DNA of 64,000 nucleotides from Desulfoscipio sp. XC116 (GCF_039851975.1 NZ_CP156660.1:1364001-1428000); one strand, 5' to 3'; positions 51,354 through 61,512 are shown, counted from the stretch's first letter. The notes: generated by a model not told the origin, from the sequence alone. Made by a program: numbers and translations.

Positions 51354-51375
51354 AAAATAATGTTAACATTATTTT
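51354..51375. repeat. Perfect 22-bp palindrome
   Basis: AAAATAATGTT and AACATTATTTT are exact complements with no spacer. It lies 36 bp after gatD and 33 bp before a small ORF. It may be an operator or the gatD terminator, though no T-run follows the stem. Confidence 0.7.
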
Positions 51376-51407
51376 GTATACAGTGTACCACCTGTGGAGG
51401 TGAGAGC

Positions 51408-51530
51408 ATGACCTACCTGGCAACCTGGATGGAAGGAAAAGAAGTGTTTTACCGGTTTGTTAGCGAAAAGGAATTGCGGGAGCTGTGGGAACCGGAAAAA
51501 AACTTTATAGTGGTTGAGCTTTCCAATTAG
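51408..51530 (+). CDS. Small 40-residue protein, unknown
   Basis: ATG 51408 opens 40 codons (MTYLATWMEGKEVFYRFVSE, then a Leu-Trp-Glu-rich stretch and EFLSN-like end) and stops at TAG 51528. GGAGGTGA (51397-51404) lies 3-4 nt from the ATG and is among the best ribosome binding sites here. The peptide is acidic with three tryptophan or tyrosine clusters and no membrane helix. A perfect palindrome lies upstream and a strong terminator downstream, so this looks like an independent small gene. No family is recognised. Confidence 0.65.
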   Translation: MTYLATWMEGKEVFYRFVSEKELRELWEPEKNFIVVELSN

Positions 51531-51553
51531 TTATTTAATATTGATTAATTATA

Positions 51554-51593
51554 ATCTGGTTTCGGTTTTTGACTAACCAAACCGGATTTTTTT
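51554..51593 (+). terminator. Terminator after the small ORF
   Basis: ATCTGGTTT-C-GGTT pairs with AACC-AAACCGGAT (one bulge, one G-T), followed by TTTTTT. Confidence 0.85.
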
Positions 51594-51944
51594 ATGGGGA
51601 CGGGCGGATTTTCTTTTTTGAGAAATCACTCGTCCTTTAATATTTTTATTGTTATTATAATTTGCCGCAAGGCGTTGTAAATCACCACAATTAACTTGGC
51701 TGGTTACAATTCAGGAGTCGGTTGAAAATTTTTTGTAACCCCGATCTAGATCAATAATAATAGCGCTAGCTGTCGATTTCAGGTAAAAGTAGTCTTTTAT
51801 CACAATTCAGTCGGATACTCATTTTAACATTACCGCATATAAATATAGTACTTGTTTGTTTTTTACTGTAGAGAAGTTGGTTAGTCAACCATATGGTGGT
51901 TATAAACCAGTAATAACATTAGCACTAGGAGGGAGTGTGAAACA
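51594..51944. other. Non-coding region upstream of prkA
   Basis: No gene is seen. GGTTACA (51712-51718) and TGTAACC (51734-51740) are complementary. CATATAAAT near 51836 resembles a sigma-E -10 box, which would fit prkA control in Bacillus, but the matching -35 is weak. Confidence 0.35.
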
Positions 51945-53843
51945 GTGGATTTTGTCAAGAGGTTGGAAGAATTCCGCTCTCTGGAAAAACAGTATAAATG
52001 GGAGGGGACATTTGGGGAATATCTGGCAATGCTCAAGGAAGACCCTATAATATCACAATTAGCCCATGCTAGGATTTACCATATGCTGTATGACGCGGGA
52101 GTGGATGATCTGGAATATGGCGGTAAGCGTTATAAATTTTTTAATCAAGAGATCTTTGGGCTGGATAAAACGTTGGAAAAACTAGTGGAGGAATATTTTC
52201 ACCCTGCGGCCCGGCGTCTGGATGTACGCAAGCGAATTTTGCTTTTAATGGGTCCGGTGAGCGGCGGTAAGTCCACTTTGGTAGCTATGTTAAAAAGAGG
52301 ACTGGAGCGGTATAGCAAGCTGGACCGCGGTGCGGTTTACGCTATTAAACATTGCCCTATGCATGAGGAGCCGCTGCATCTTATTCCCAAAGAATTGCGC
52401 GCTGAATTTGAGAAAGAGTATGGGGTCTACATTGAAGGGGAGTTATGTCCTTCTTGTCGGATGATGTTGGAAAATGAATATGACGGCAATATAGAGAACG
52501 TATTGCTAGAAAGAATAATTCTTTCTGAGGACCACCGCGTGGGTATAGGCACATTTACTCCGTCCGACCCCAAATCTCAGGATATTGCAGATTTAACAGG
52601 CAGTATTGATTTCAGCACGATAGGCGAATACGGCTCCGAGTCGGATCCCCGGGCCTACCGGTTTGACGGCGAATTGAACATAGCCAACCGGGGGATTATG
52701 GAATTCCAGGAAATGCTCAAATGTGATGAAAAATTTCTATGGAATTTGCTCAGCCTGTCGCAGGAGGGAAATTTCAAGGCGGGGCGTTTTGCCTTGATTT
52801 ATGCTGATGAAATGATTGTTGCCCATACCAACGAGAACGAGTACAAAGCATTTATCAGCAATAAGAAAAATGAAGCACTGCAATCCCGGATCATTGTCAT
52901 GAAAATACCCTATAATCTTAAAGTTAGTGAAGAGGTCAAAATATATGATAAGTTAATTAAACAAAGTGATCTTAAGGATATTCACATTGCGCCTCATACT
53001 TTAAAGGTAGCCAGTATCTTCTCCGTGCTCAGCCGCTTAAAAGAAAGTAAGAAACAGGGCATGGACCTGGTCAAAAAGATGAAGCTGTATGACGGCGAGG
53101 ATGTAGAAGGATTTAAACAAAAGGATTTAACTGAGCTGCAAAATGAACATACGGATGAAGGTATGAGCGGGGTGGACCCACGTTATGTAATCAACCGCCT
53201 CAGTTCGGCACTAATTCGCACCTCCACTCGTTGCATTAATCCGCTGGATGTACTGCGGGCGTTAAAGGATGGGCTGGACCAGCATCCTTCCATTACTAAA
53301 GAGGAAAAGGAACGGTTATTAAACTTTATATCGGTAGCTCGTAAGGAGTATGATGAGCTGGCTAAAAAAGAGGTGCAAAAAGCATTTGTGTATTCATATG
53401 AAGAGTCGGCCCGGGTATTGTTTGACAATTACCTGGATAATGTGGAAGCATACTGTAACGGCGTGAAGTTAAAGGATCCTATTACCGACGAGGAGATTGA
53501 CCCTGATGAGAAATTAATGCGTTCTATTGAAGAACAAATCGGAGTTTCGGAAAGTGCTAAAAAAAGCTTTCGTGAAGAGATATTGATTAGATTATCCACT
53601 TATGCCCGTAAAGGAAAACGCTTTGACTACAAATCCCATGAAAGATTGCGGGAAGCCGTGGAGAAAAAACTGTTTGCCGATTTAAAGGATGTGGTTAAAA
53701 TCACCACTTCCACCAAAACACCCGATGCCGAGCAGCTTAAGCGCATGAATGAGGTTAGCGCCAAATTAATTGATGAATACGGATATTGCAGCATATGTGC
53801 CAATGAATTGTTAAAATATGTAGGCAGCCTGTTGAACAGATAG
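51945..53843 (+). CDS. prkA: PrkA family serine protein kinase (GTG start)
   Basis: PrkA is an AAA+-type protein kinase, or protease in some reports, used in sporulation or starvation. The P-loop GPVSGGKST is at residues 103-111, and LFDNYL... and the C-terminal PrkA domain follow. [12 protein letters not shown] and LCPSCRM are typical. The 632-residue length is standard. GTG 51945 has AGGAGGGAG (51928-51936) 8 nt before. yhbH and spoVR follow within 15 bp, forming the widespread YeaG-YeaH-YcgB operon. Confidence 0.95.
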   Translation: MDFVKRLEEFRSLEKQYKWEGTFGEYLAMLKEDPIISQLAHARIYHMLYDAGVDDLEYGGKRYKFFNQEIFGLDKTLEKLVEEYFHPAARRLDVRKRILLLMGPVSGGKSTLVAMLKRGLERYSKLDRGAVYAIKHCPMHEEPLHLIPKELRAEFEKEYGVYIEGELCPSCRMMLENEYDGNIENVLLERIILSEDHRVGIGTFTPSDPKSQDIADLTGSIDFSTIGEYGSESDPRAYRFDGELNIANRGIMEFQEMLKCDEKFLWNLLSLSQEGNFKAGRFALIYADEMIVAHTNENEYKAFISNKKNEALQSRIIVMKIPYNLKVSEEVKIYDKLIKQSDLKDIHIAPHTLKVASIFSVLSRLKESKKQGMDLVKKMKLYDGEDVEGFKQKDLTELQNEHTDEGMSGVDPRYVINRLSSALIRTSTRCINPLDVLRALKDGLDQHPSITKEEKERLLNFISVARKEYDELAKKEVQKAFVYSYEESARVLFDNYLDNVEAYCNGVKLKDPITDEEIDPDEKLMRSIEEQIGVSESAKKSFREEILIRLSTYARKGKRFDYKSHERLREAVEKKLFADLKDVVKITTSTKTPDAEQLKRMNEVSAKLIDEYGYCSICANELLKYVGSLLNR

Positions 53844-53854
53844 GTGGTGGTATA

Positions 53855-55009
53855 ATGTCAGGCGAATATACAGTTTCCAGGGAAGACTGGTCACTGCATC
53901 GCAAAGGTGAAATTGACCGGGAACGTCATCGAGAAAAGGTCCGGGAGGCCATTAAAAAAAATCTGGCGGATGTAGTCAGTGAGGAAAGTATTATTTTATC
54001 GGATGGGCGAAAAGTAGTTAAGGTGCCCATCCGCTCTTTGGAGGAATATCATTTCCGTTTTGACAGCGGAAAACGCAAACATGGCGGGCAGGGTCAGGGC
54101 GATACCAAAGAAGGGGATGTGCTGGGCAGTGATCAAAGGCAGGCCGGTCCCGGCAAGGGCAAGGGAGCCGGAGAGGAACCGGGAGTGGATTATTACGAGG
54201 CCGAAATTACCATTGATGAATTGGCCCAGCTAATTTTTGAAGACCTTGGATTGCCTAATTTGCAGCCCAAGAAAAAGCATGAGCTGGCATCCGAAGCATT
54301 TGAATTTAAGGATATCAGGAAGAAAGGTATTTCCAGTAATATAGATCGTAAGAGGACAATTTTAGAGGCGCTAAAGCGTAATGCCAGACAAGGCCGGCCT
54401 GATTCTAAAAAAATAACTAAAGAGGATTTGCGCTTTAAAACCTGGGATATCACCTATAAATATGAAAGTAACGCCGTAGTGTTGGCTATGATGGACACGT
54501 CGGGGTCAATGGGCCCTTATGAAAAGTATATTGCCCGCAGCTTTTTCTTTTGGATGGTGCGCTTTTTGCGCACTAAATATCAAAATGTGCAAATTGTTTT
54601 TCTGGCACACCATGTGGAGGCCAGGGAAACAACCGAGGAGGAGTTTTTTACCAAGGGAGCGAGCGGGGGCACGCGCTGCTCATCGGTTTATAAACTGGCC
54701 CTGGAAATAATCGAGAGCCGTTATAGTCCGGATGATTATAATATTTACGCCTTCCACTTTTCCGATGGGGATAATTTAACATCGGACAATGAAAAATGCG
54801 TGAGTTATGTAAAAGAACTGCTTCAGCTATGTAATCTGGTCGGTTACGGTGAAATCGAAGGGCCATATTACCACACCAGCACGCTAAGAACCGCATTAAA
54901 AAAAATTGTTGATCTTAAATTTACCAGCGTGGGTATCAAGGGTAAGAGTGACGTATATCCCGCATTGAAAACATTTTTTAATCCCCATCCGGAAAATAAA
55001 GCGCAGTAA
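53855..55009 (+). CDS. yhbH: YhbH/YeaH-like DUF444 protein
   Basis: It has a VWA-like domain with the metal-site motif MMDTSGSMG (about residue 213). The basic, glycine-rich linker (about residues 75-110) precedes it. It is the usual middle member of the PrkA-YhbH-SpoVR set and may link the kinase to its target. GGTGG lies before ATG. Length is 384. Confidence 0.93.
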   Translation: MSGEYTVSREDWSLHRKGEIDRERHREKVREAIKKNLADVVSEESIILSDGRKVVKVPIRSLEEYHFRFDSGKRKHGGQGQGDTKEGDVLGSDQRQAGPGKGKGAGEEPGVDYYEAEITIDELAQLIFEDLGLPNLQPKKKHELASEAFEFKDIRKKGISSNIDRKRTILEALKRNARQGRPDSKKITKEDLRFKTWDITYKYESNAVVLAMMDTSGSMGPYEKYIARSFFFWMVRFLRTKYQNVQIVFLAHHVEARETTEEEFFTKGASGGTRCSSVYKLALEIIESRYSPDDYNIYAFHFSDGDNLTSDNEKCVSYVKELLQLCNLVGYGEIEGPYYHTSTLRTALKKIVDLKFTSVGIKGKSDVYPALKTFFNPHPENKAQ

Positions 55010-55024
55010 GGGGAGGTGTAGGCT

Positions 55025-56527
55025 TTGCATCCACAGGAAGAAATAAAAAAGCTGGAAAAATCTATTGAGCAAATAACCGACATAGCCAGGAAGTTTAACC
55101 TTGACTTCTACAACATGTATTTTGAAATATGCCCGGCGGATATTATCTACTCATTTGGTTCATATGGCATGCCCACTCGTTTTTCACATTGGACCTTCGG
55201 CAAGGCGTATCACAAGATGAAAACGCAATATGATTATAATCTCAGCCGTATTTATGAAATGGTTATCAATAGCGATCCCTGTTATGCGTTTTTGCTGGAA
55301 GGAAATTCGCTGGTGCAAAATAAAATGGTTATTGCCCATGTATTGGCGCACTGCGATTTTTTTAAGAACAATTATTACTTTAACAGAACATCAAGGAAAA
55401 TGGTGGAAAGTATGTCGGTGGCAGCGGACCGCATTAGGGGTTACGAGTTTAAATTCGGGCGGGATAAAGTGGAAAGTTTTTTAGATGCGGTAATTTCATT
55501 GCAGGAAAATATAGACTCCGAGCGGCATATTGATCCGGGCGAGGGTAAAAAGAAAAAATATAAAAATAAAGGTCACTCTTGTCGGGAGCAAACCTGTTCC
55601 GGTGATAAATGCTGCCAAGGCAGTTGTCACCGGGATACTCACCGGCAAAGCGATTCCGGGCAGAGCACTCCCTATGACGATCTTTGGAATCTGGATAAAC
55701 GTGAGTGTGATGGAAAATGCGATGAAGCGGAAGATGAGGTAAAGAGAATACCCGAACAGCCGGAAAAGGACTTGCTGCTTTTTATGATGAATTACGGGCG
55801 TGATTTACAAGATTGGCAAAGGGATGTAATTTCCATTATTCGGGAAGAAATGCTGTATTTTTGGCCTCAAATGCAAACTAAAATTATGAACGAGGGTTGG
55901 GCTACTTACTGGCATATGCGTATTATGCGGGAAATGGATTTAACCGAGGATGAAGCGGTGGAATTTGCCAAGACTCATTCCGGGGTTATCCAGCCGTCTA
56001 AATACCAAATAAACCCGTATTATTTGGGACTGAAAATGTATGAAGATATTGAAAAGAGATGGGATAATCCCACTGACGAAGAAAAAGAAAAATACGGGCG
56101 TCCGGGTGGCGAGGGCAAACAGAAAATTTTTGAAGTACGTGAAACAGAAAACGATTTGTCGTTTATACGCAATTATTTAACCAGAGAGCTAGTGGAAGAA
56201 TATGACCTGTATTTATATAAGAAAATCGGTTACGATTGGAAGGTTAGCGATAAAGATTGGGAAAAAGTACGGGACGGATTAGTAATAAATCTGTATAACT
56301 GCGGACTGCCGTATATTGTGGTTGAGGACGGTGATTTCGGCAAGCGAGGCGAAATTTATTTGAGGCATGTGCATGAGGGATCGGATTTGGACGTTTATTA
56401 CTTGGAAAGAACGCTGCCCCATGTATATAAAGTATGGGGCCGGGCGGTGCATATGGAAACGATAGTGGATGGCAAAAAGGTTTTATTTACCTTTAACGGA
56501 GATAAAACAAGCAAAAAATTTATTTAG
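55025..56527 (+). CDS. spoVR: SpoVR family protein (TTG start)
   Basis: SpoVR affects spore cortex formation in Bacillus. The helical family core is present: FEICPADIIYSFGSYGMPTR, MVIAHVLAHCDFFKNN, NEGWATYWHMRIMREM and the C-terminal part. Residues about 173-240 form an insertion with seven cysteines (186, 191, 196, 197, 201, 228, 232), unusual for the family as I know it. TTG 55025 has GGGGAGGTG (55011-55019) 5 nt upstream. Length is 500, and a terminator follows. Confidence 0.93.
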   Translation: MHPQEEIKKLEKSIEQITDIARKFNLDFYNMYFEICPADIIYSFGSYGMPTRFSHWTFGKAYHKMKTQYDYNLSRIYEMVINSDPCYAFLLEGNSLVQNKMVIAHVLAHCDFFKNNYYFNRTSRKMVESMSVAADRIRGYEFKFGRDKVESFLDAVISLQENIDSERHIDPGEGKKKKYKNKGHSCREQTCSGDKCCQGSCHRDTHRQSDSGQSTPYDDLWNLDKRECDGKCDEAEDEVKRIPEQPEKDLLLFMMNYGRDLQDWQRDVISIIREEMLYFWPQMQTKIMNEGWATYWHMRIMREMDLTEDEAVEFAKTHSGVIQPSKYQINPYYLGLKMYEDIEKRWDNPTDEEKEKYGRPGGEGKQKIFEVRETENDLSFIRNYLTRELVEEYDLYLYKKIGYDWKVSDKDWEKVRDGLVINLYNCGLPYIVVEDGDFGKRGEIYLRHVHEGSDLDVYYLERTLPHVYKVWGRAVHMETIVDGKKVLFTFNGDKTSKKFI

Positions 56528-56540
56528 AATTTTTACATCT

Positions 56541-56566
56541 ACCCTGCATCGCGGGGTATTTTTTAT
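56541..56566 (+). terminator. Terminator after spoVR
   Basis: ACCCTGC and GCGGGGT pair (one G-T) around ATC, followed by ATTTTTTAT. Confidence 0.75.
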
Positions 56567-56693
56567 GAGTAAATATTGGGGGGATATAAAATTAACTGTC
56601 CTTTTTTATGTAGTCTATTATGAGTTAACGCAGTTGTTTTTTACATATCATTAATGCAGTATCTGTTTAAATATCTCCAGCATTGTTAAAGTA

Positions 56694-56722
56694 TTGACTT
56701 CAATTCTTTAGTTGGTTAAACT
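56694..56722 (+). promoter_or_regulatory. Promoter of the amino-acid ABC operon
   Basis: TTGACT (56694-56699) and TAAACT (56717-56722), 17-bp spacer, 44 bp before the first gene. Confidence 0.6.
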
Positions 56723-56765
56723 GTTGGAGAAGTATTTTATTATTTGTCGAAGGAGATGGAGATAA

Positions 56766-57626
56766 TTGCGTAGAACCAAGTGTTTATGGCTGCTAATGCT
56801 GGTGCTTAGCCTGGCGCTGGTGGCGGCGGGATGCGGTGGTGAAGAGCCTGCCGGCAAGTCTGATGGACAAGCTGTAAGCGGGGATACCGAAAAAACCAGT
56901 TGGGAACTGATCCAGGAAAAGGGCGTCATGACTATCGGTCTGGATGATACTTTCCGTCCCATGGGGTTTAGGGATGAGAAAGGTGAACTGGTTGGTTTTG
57001 ACATTGATATGGGTAAAGAAATTGAGAAACGCCTGGGCATAAAGATGGAGTGGATTCCCACCGACTGGAATGGTGTGACAGGCGCGTTGAACGCTAAGAA
57101 ATTTGACGTAGTTATCAATGGCATGAGTATTACCAAAGAGCGCGAGGCCGCGATTGGTTTTTCCATACCGTACGTTAACGCCAGTATTGGCATGGCGGTA
57201 CTTAAGGATAACACGGATATCAACACCAAGGATGATTTAAAAGGCAAAACAGTGGCCACTCAGGCCGGTAGTTCCGGATGTGAGGCCTGTAAGTCTCTGA
57301 TAGAAGAAGGCATTATCAAGGAAGCCGGCCTTAGGCAGTATAACCAGTACCCCGAAGCCTTCCAGGATCTTTCCATCGGTAGAGTTGACGTGGTAGTGGT
57401 CGATGTGACTACGGCTGAAGATTATATCGGTGAAAAGCCGGATGCTTACAAAATTATTAAAAAGCCTCTGGTGGAAGATATGTACGCCATTGGTTTGCGG
57501 AAGGAAGATAAGGACCTCAAGGAAGCACTGGACAAAACTTTACGGGAAATGATGGCGGACGGTACCTTGACCGAAATATCCAAGAAGTGGTTTGACGGTA
57601 AAGATATGATTGCTATGCCGAAGTAG
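56766..57626 (+). CDS. Polar amino-acid ABC transporter, substrate-binding lipoprotein
   Basis: A signal peptide with lipobox LVAAGC (about residues 18-23) anchors it outside the cell. MTIGLDDTFRPMGFRDEKGE and GFDIDMGKEIEKRLG start the family 3 binding fold. QAGSSGCEACKSL and DVVVVDVTTAEDYI are ligand-side segments. The exact amino acid is not predictable. TTG 56766 follows AAGGAGATGGAG. Permease and ATPase genes follow. Confidence 0.92.
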   Translation: MRRTKCLWLLMLVLSLALVAAGCGGEEPAGKSDGQAVSGDTEKTSWELIQEKGVMTIGLDDTFRPMGFRDEKGELVGFDIDMGKEIEKRLGIKMEWIPTDWNGVTGALNAKKFDVVINGMSITKEREAAIGFSIPYVNASIGMAVLKDNTDINTKDDLKGKTVATQAGSSGCEACKSLIEEGIIKEAGLRQYNQYPEAFQDLSIGRVDVVVVDVTTAEDYIGEKPDAYKIIKKPLVEDMYAIGLRKEDKDLKEALDKTLREMMADGTLTEISKKWFDGKDMIAMPK

Positions 57627-57633
57627 AATATCG

Positions 57634-57653
57634 GGGCGCGATTTATCGCGCCC
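57634..57653 (+). other. Intercistronic hairpin after the binding-protein gene
   Basis: GGGCGCGA and TCGCGCCC form a perfect stem with a TTTA loop and no T-run. Such stems often protect the upstream mRNA so that the binding protein is made in excess of the permease. Confidence 0.6.
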
Positions 57654-57689
57654 TATCAAGCTTTAAGCTAACTAACGGGGTGTTTTATA

Positions 57690-58364
57690 TTGCACATCGG
57701 TCCAATCGACGTTGATTTTTTGCTGGCTATATTACCAATACTTTTCAAAGGTGCATTAATGACCGTTGAATTAACTGTGCTGGCTATTCTTTTCGGCACT
57801 ATTATCGGGTTATTTGTTGCCCTGATGAAAATCTCTCGTATTAAACTGCTGTCAATGATCGGCGGTTTTTATACCTGGGTAGTTCGCGGTATACCGCTGT
57901 TGGTGCAACTCTATATTTTGTATTATGGTTTGGCGCAGTATCTTGATATACAACTAAGTCCCAAGGCTGCGGCGGTGCTGGGACTGAGTATCTGCGGCGG
58001 GGCGTACATAGCGGAAATCATTAGGGCGGGTATCCAGTCTATCGACAAGGGGCAAATGGAAGCGGCTCTATCCCTGGGCATGTCCACCGGCCAGGCCATG
58101 CGGCGGGTAATTCTACCCCAGGCTTATCGGCGTTTACTGCCGCCTATGGGCAATGAGTTTATTGCCTTGATGAAGGATACTTCGCTGGTTTCGGTGATTA
58201 CAATGGTAGAGCTGATGCGCAGTGGTATACTGCTGAATACTACTTACTTTCGTTCTATGGAAATATATTTGACTGTAGGTATTATTTATTTAATTATGAC
58301 AACGTTTTTCATTTATATTATTACTCGCTTGGAAAAACGCCTGGCCATATCCGACGGGGATTGA
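57690..58364 (+). CDS. Polar amino-acid ABC transporter, permease (TTG start)
   Basis: It has five membrane helices and the HisM-type motif [22 protein letters not shown] where it meets the ATPase. [15 protein letters not shown] near residue 70 is typical. TTG 57690 has ACGGGGTG about 7 nt upstream. Its stop overlaps an in-frame start of the ATPase gene. Length is 224. Confidence 0.93.
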   Translation: MHIGPIDVDFLLAILPILFKGALMTVELTVLAILFGTIIGLFVALMKISRIKLLSMIGGFYTWVVRGIPLLVQLYILYYGLAQYLDIQLSPKAAAVLGLSICGGAYIAEIIRAGIQSIDKGQMEAALSLGMSTGQAMRRVILPQAYRRLLPPMGNEFIALMKDTSLVSVITMVELMRSGILLNTTYFRSMEIYLTVGIIYLIMTTFFIYIITRLEKRLAISDGD

Positions 58365-58375
58365 CGGAAGGTGAA

Positions 58376-59137
58376 ATGATAGTGATAGTTGCGGAGCGCG
58401 TGAATAAACATTTTGGCGAACTACATGTTTTAAAGGATGTCAGCCTTACCGTGGCCAAAGGCGAAGTAGTGGTTATTATCGGACCCAGCGGTTCCGGTAA
58501 AAGTACTTTTTTGCGCTGTTTGAACTATTTGGAGACTATTGATAACGGTTACATTACCATGGAGGGTCAGCCCATCGGTAAAAGGAAACTAGCCGATGGC
58601 CGTTTGGTGGACGATGGCAGAAAAAATGTCTATCGCCTAAGAAGCCAAATGGGTATGGTTTTTCAGCGTTTTAATTTGTTTCCGCATCAGACAGCATTGC
58701 AAAATATAATGGAAGGGCCTATTACCGTATTCAAAGTTCCGCCGTCCGAGGCGAAGTCCCGTTCCCTGGCGTTGCTGGCCAAGGTGGGACTGGCCGATAA
58801 AGCCGACGTTTACCCGGTGCAGCTTTCCGGCGGCCAGCAGCAGCGGGTGGCTATTGCCCGGGCGCTGGCTATGCAGCCCCGGGTGATGCTGTTTGATGAG
58901 CCGACCAGTGCCCTTGACCCCGAACTGGTGGGCGAAGTGCTTGAGGTGATTAAGGACTTGGCGAGAGAGGGTATGACTATGGTTGTGGTCACGCACGAGA
59001 TGGGCTTTGCCCGGGAGGTGGCCGACAGGGTTATCTTTATGGATGACGGAAGAATTGTAGAAGAGGCCAAGCCGCAAAAGATTTTTACTGACCCTGCTCA
59101 TCCCCGTACCAGGGAGTTTCTAAGCAAAATATTATAG
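58376..59137 (+). CDS. Polar amino-acid ABC transporter, ATP-binding protein
   Basis: Walker [11 protein letters not shown]-loop [14 protein letters not shown], signature [15 protein letters not shown] and Walker [14 protein letters not shown] place it in the GlnQ/HisP family. The start is uncertain: ATG 58376, GTG 58382 (better spaced from AAGGTGA) or TTG 58361, which overlaps the permease stop. A terminator follows. Confidence 0.93.
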   Translation: MIVIVAERVNKHFGELHVLKDVSLTVAKGEVVVIIGPSGSGKSTFLRCLNYLETIDNGYITMEGQPIGKRKLADGRLVDDGRKNVYRLRSQMGMVFQRFNLFPHQTALQNIMEGPITVFKVPPSEAKSRSLALLAKVGLADKADVYPVQLSGGQQQRVAIARALAMQPRVMLFDEPTSALDPELVGEVLEVIKDLAREGMTMVVVTHEMGFAREVADRVIFMDDGRIVEEAKPQKIFTDPAHPRTREFLSKIL

Positions 59138-59210
59138 CTTTCTGTTTTGGGGGTTTAGGTTTACTTGCCCGGCCTGATTGGGCCCCGGAATATTAAACTA
59201 ATAGGATTTT

Positions 59211-59241
59211 AAAAACCAGCGACGAATTTGATAGGCTGGTT
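59211..59241 (+). terminator. Terminator after the ABC operon
   Basis: AAAAACCAGC and GCTGGTTTTT pair around a 14-nt loop, followed by TTAT. Confidence 0.8.
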
Positions 59242-59293
59242 TTTTATGTTTATATGCAATATCTTTTGCCGGTAAACCGGCAGGAACAATTTA

Positions 59294-59318
59294 CCCCGTA
59301 CCACGGGGTTTATTTTTT
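59294..59318 (+). terminator. Second terminator before ku
   Basis: CCCCGT (59294-59299) and ACGGGG (59303-59308) form a short stem with TTTATTTTTT after it. Confidence 0.65.
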
Positions 59319-59405
59319 GAGCAGCCAAACAATAATAAAACCGACACAGATTGCTTGGCGGTTTTGCTGTGTACAATCTTCGATATTATCAGGGACGGTG
59401 AAATA

Positions 59406-60224
59406 ATGCGTGCTCTTTGGAAGGGCGCTATTACCTTTGGATTAATATACGTTCCCGTTAAAATGTACGCTGCTACCGAAAAAAAAGATGTTAAATTTAA
59501 CTATCTGCACGCCCGGTGCCACACGCCGCTGCGCTATGTGCGCTATTGTCCCCACTGTGACGGGGAAGTGAAAAATGATGAAATAGTGCGGGGCTACGAA
59601 TACGAAAAGGGCCGGTATGTAACCGTTACAGAAGATGAACTGGCCGGCTTGTCCGGGGAAAAGAGTCGCAGTGTAGATATTATGGATTTTGTGGATATGC
59701 AAAAGATTGATCCGGTTTACTTCGATCGCTCTTATTACCTTGGCCCGGGTGAGGGCGGCAAAAAAGTGTACGAGCTATTAAGACGATCCATGCTGGAGAC
59801 TGCCCGGGCGGCTATTGCACTTATTACCATCAGGAACAGGGAGTCTTTGGCTGTAATCAGGCCCACTGGTCGGGCGTTAATTATGGAAACAATGTTTTAT
59901 GCCGATGAAGTCCGCTCGGTGGAGCAAATCGAGGAAATTGGCGGTCAGATTAATCTGCATGCAAACGAAGTGCAAATGGCGGTAAATTTAATTGAAAATC
60001 TTTCCACGGATTATGAACCCGGCAAGTATAATAGTGCCTATCGTGAAAAGCTGCATGAAATGATCAGGGCTAAAATTGCCGGTGAAGCGGTAGTGGAAAA
60101 ACCGGCTGCTCCGGCTGCGGAAAATGTAGTTGACCTGATGTCGGCACTAAAGGCCAGCATCGAATTAGCCAAAGAGGAGCGTGGCCAACATAAAAAACGC
60201 CGGGTGTCGGGTAAAGGGTCGTGA
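59406..60224 (+). CDS. ku: Non-homologous end-joining protein Ku
   Basis: Bacterial Ku homodimers bind broken DNA ends and recruit a ligase. MRALWKGAITFGLIYVPVKM starts the beta-barrel core, and HTPLRYVRYCPHCDGEV is family-like. The last 30 residues are lysine-rich, typical of the DNA-binding tail. ATG 59406 follows GGACGGTGA. The in-frame start at 59355 lies in the terminator region. Its stop overlaps the ligase start by 4 bp. Length is 272. Confidence 0.95.
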   Translation: MRALWKGAITFGLIYVPVKMYAATEKKDVKFNYLHARCHTPLRYVRYCPHCDGEVKNDEIVRGYEYEKGRYVTVTEDELAGLSGEKSRSVDIMDFVDMQKIDPVYFDRSYYLGPGEGGKKVYELLRRSMLETARAAIALITIRNRESLAVIRPTGRALIMETMFYADEVRSVEQIEEIGGQINLHANEVQMAVNLIENLSTDYEPGKYNSAYREKLHEMIRAKIAGEAVVEKPAAPAAENVVDLMSALKASIELAKEERGQHKKRRVSGKGS

Positions 60225-61189
60225 TTCCGGCCGGCACAGGCGTCCTGCCGCTGATAGAACCAATGCTCGCGGTCCCGGCCCGGCCTTTTGACGACTCTGA
60301 ATACTACTTTGAAGTCAAGTGGGATGGCTATCGTTGTCTTGCTTATCTGGATAATTTAACTACTTTGGTTTCCAGGAACTTAAAAGATATTACCGGTACC
60401 TTTCCCGACCTGGGCGGTTTATTCCGCCGGGTAAAGGATACGCCTCTGGTGCTGGATGGCGAAATTATTGTCTTAAATGATGACAAACCATCTTTTGCTG
60501 CTTTGCAGTCCCGGGCCAAGCTGGAGGATAAAAACCGGATTATTTCGGCAGCGCGGTCGCTGCCGGCTATTTATATGGCCTTCGATATTTTATATTATCG
60601 GGGTGTGTCCATCATGCAGCGTCCTTTAAGTGAACGCCGGGAATGTCTGCAGACTGTTGTCGATGCAAATGATTATTTTTTAATTTCTGAGCTGGTGCGG
60701 GGGGAGGGGGTGGCGTTTTATCGGGCTTGTGTTGCCCAGGGGCTTGAAGGTGCCATGGCTAAAAGAGTTGACAGCAAATATACCCCTGGTAGTCGTTCGG
60801 TTTACTGGAAAAAACTGCGCCATACCCGGGAGGCCGATCTTACTGTTTGTGGATATCGCAGGGGGCGGGGGAGCAGACTATTAGGTTCGCTGGTGCTGGC
60901 TGCCTGGAACGGGGCGGACTTTGTTTACCAGGGCATGGTGGGCAGTGGATTAAGCCGGGATGAGGAAATAAATTTGCTAAAAGCAATGAACGGTCTTGCC
61001 GCAGATAGTTGTCCTATCAAAAGCGGATCGCTGCCGGTGCGGGGCGTACAGTGGGTGCGGCCGCGGCTGGTCTGCCGGGTGGAATACTTGACCCTCACCC
61101 GGGAGGGTATTATGCGCCATCCGGTATACAAGGGACTGCGCGGAGATAAATCTCCCGAGGAATGTACACCGGCCGGACAACAAAATTAG
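60221..61189 (+). CDS. ATP-dependent DNA ligase, LigD/LigC-type (GTG start)
   Basis: Motif I EVKWDGYRCLAYL contains the lysine that takes AMP. VLDGEIIV, MAFDILYYRG and EGAMAKRVDSKYTPG are motifs III-IV, and WKKLRHTREADLTVCGY is motif V. A C-terminal OB fold follows. It lacks the polymerase and phosphoesterase domains of large LigD, so it is the ligase part alone. GTG 60221 overlaps the ku stop (GTGA), so both products are made together. Length is 322. Confidence 0.93.
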   Translation: MIPAGTGVLPLIEPMLAVPARPFDDSEYYFEVKWDGYRCLAYLDNLTTLVSRNLKDITGTFPDLGGLFRRVKDTPLVLDGEIIVLNDDKPSFAALQSRAKLEDKNRIISAARSLPAIYMAFDILYYRGVSIMQRPLSERRECLQTVVDANDYFLISELVRGEGVAFYRACVAQGLEGAMAKRVDSKYTPGSRSVYWKKLRHTREADLTVCGYRRGRGSRLLGSLVLAAWNGADFVYQGMVGSGLSRDEEINLLKAMNGLAADSCPIKSGSLPVRGVQWVRPRLVCRVEYLTLTREGIMRHPVYKGLRGDKSPEECTPAGQQN

Positions 61190-61484
61190 ACAGAACAATT
61201 GGGGGTTATCCGGCATGTTCACAGGTAACTAATGGCAACCGTAATCATTAATCACATTATTTATCAAATTTCAATACTCCCTTTTTATTTATAAGTGGGA
61301 GTTCCTATTTTTACTCCAGGTGGGGCGGAGTTCCCGGCTGAAGCTCCGATGTTCAGCTTTAGCTGAACGAGTTTAGTAAGCGAGGTTTACAATTACAATG
61401 TTCTTGGTTCGGGGCTTGCCTTATTCTTAGCAATTTTTAGGCATATAAATCAGTCGCCTAAGGTCTGGCGGGTGGGTGTCACTA
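61190..61484. other. Intergenic region with hairpins, possible IS200/IS605-like remnant
   Basis: Besides the repeat copy at 61260-61310, GTTCAGC-TTTA-GCTGAAC (61351-61368) is a perfect stem, next to a GGAG...GCTCC pair. Hairpins with a CTTTAG centre recall IS200/IS605 ends, but there is no transposase. Confidence 0.35.
61260..61310. repeat. Hairpin repeat, copy B
   Basis: TTTATCAAATTTCAATACTC matches the copy at 16562-16607 at all but about two positions, and GGGAGTTCCTATT matches its right end. ACTCCC (61276-61281) pairs with GGGAGT (61297-61302). Confidence 0.5.
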
Positions 61485-61512
61485 TTGACTCAACTTCATT
61501 ATAAAGTATAAT
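61485..61512 (+). promoter_or_regulatory. Promoter of dprA
   Basis: TTGACT (61485-61490) and TATAAT (61507-61512), 16-bp spacer, about 119 bp before the start codon. Confidence 0.7.

Noticed and set aside
51856-52050. 64-codon ORF over the prkA start
   Set aside because: It runs out of frame into prkA and lacks a ribosome binding site.
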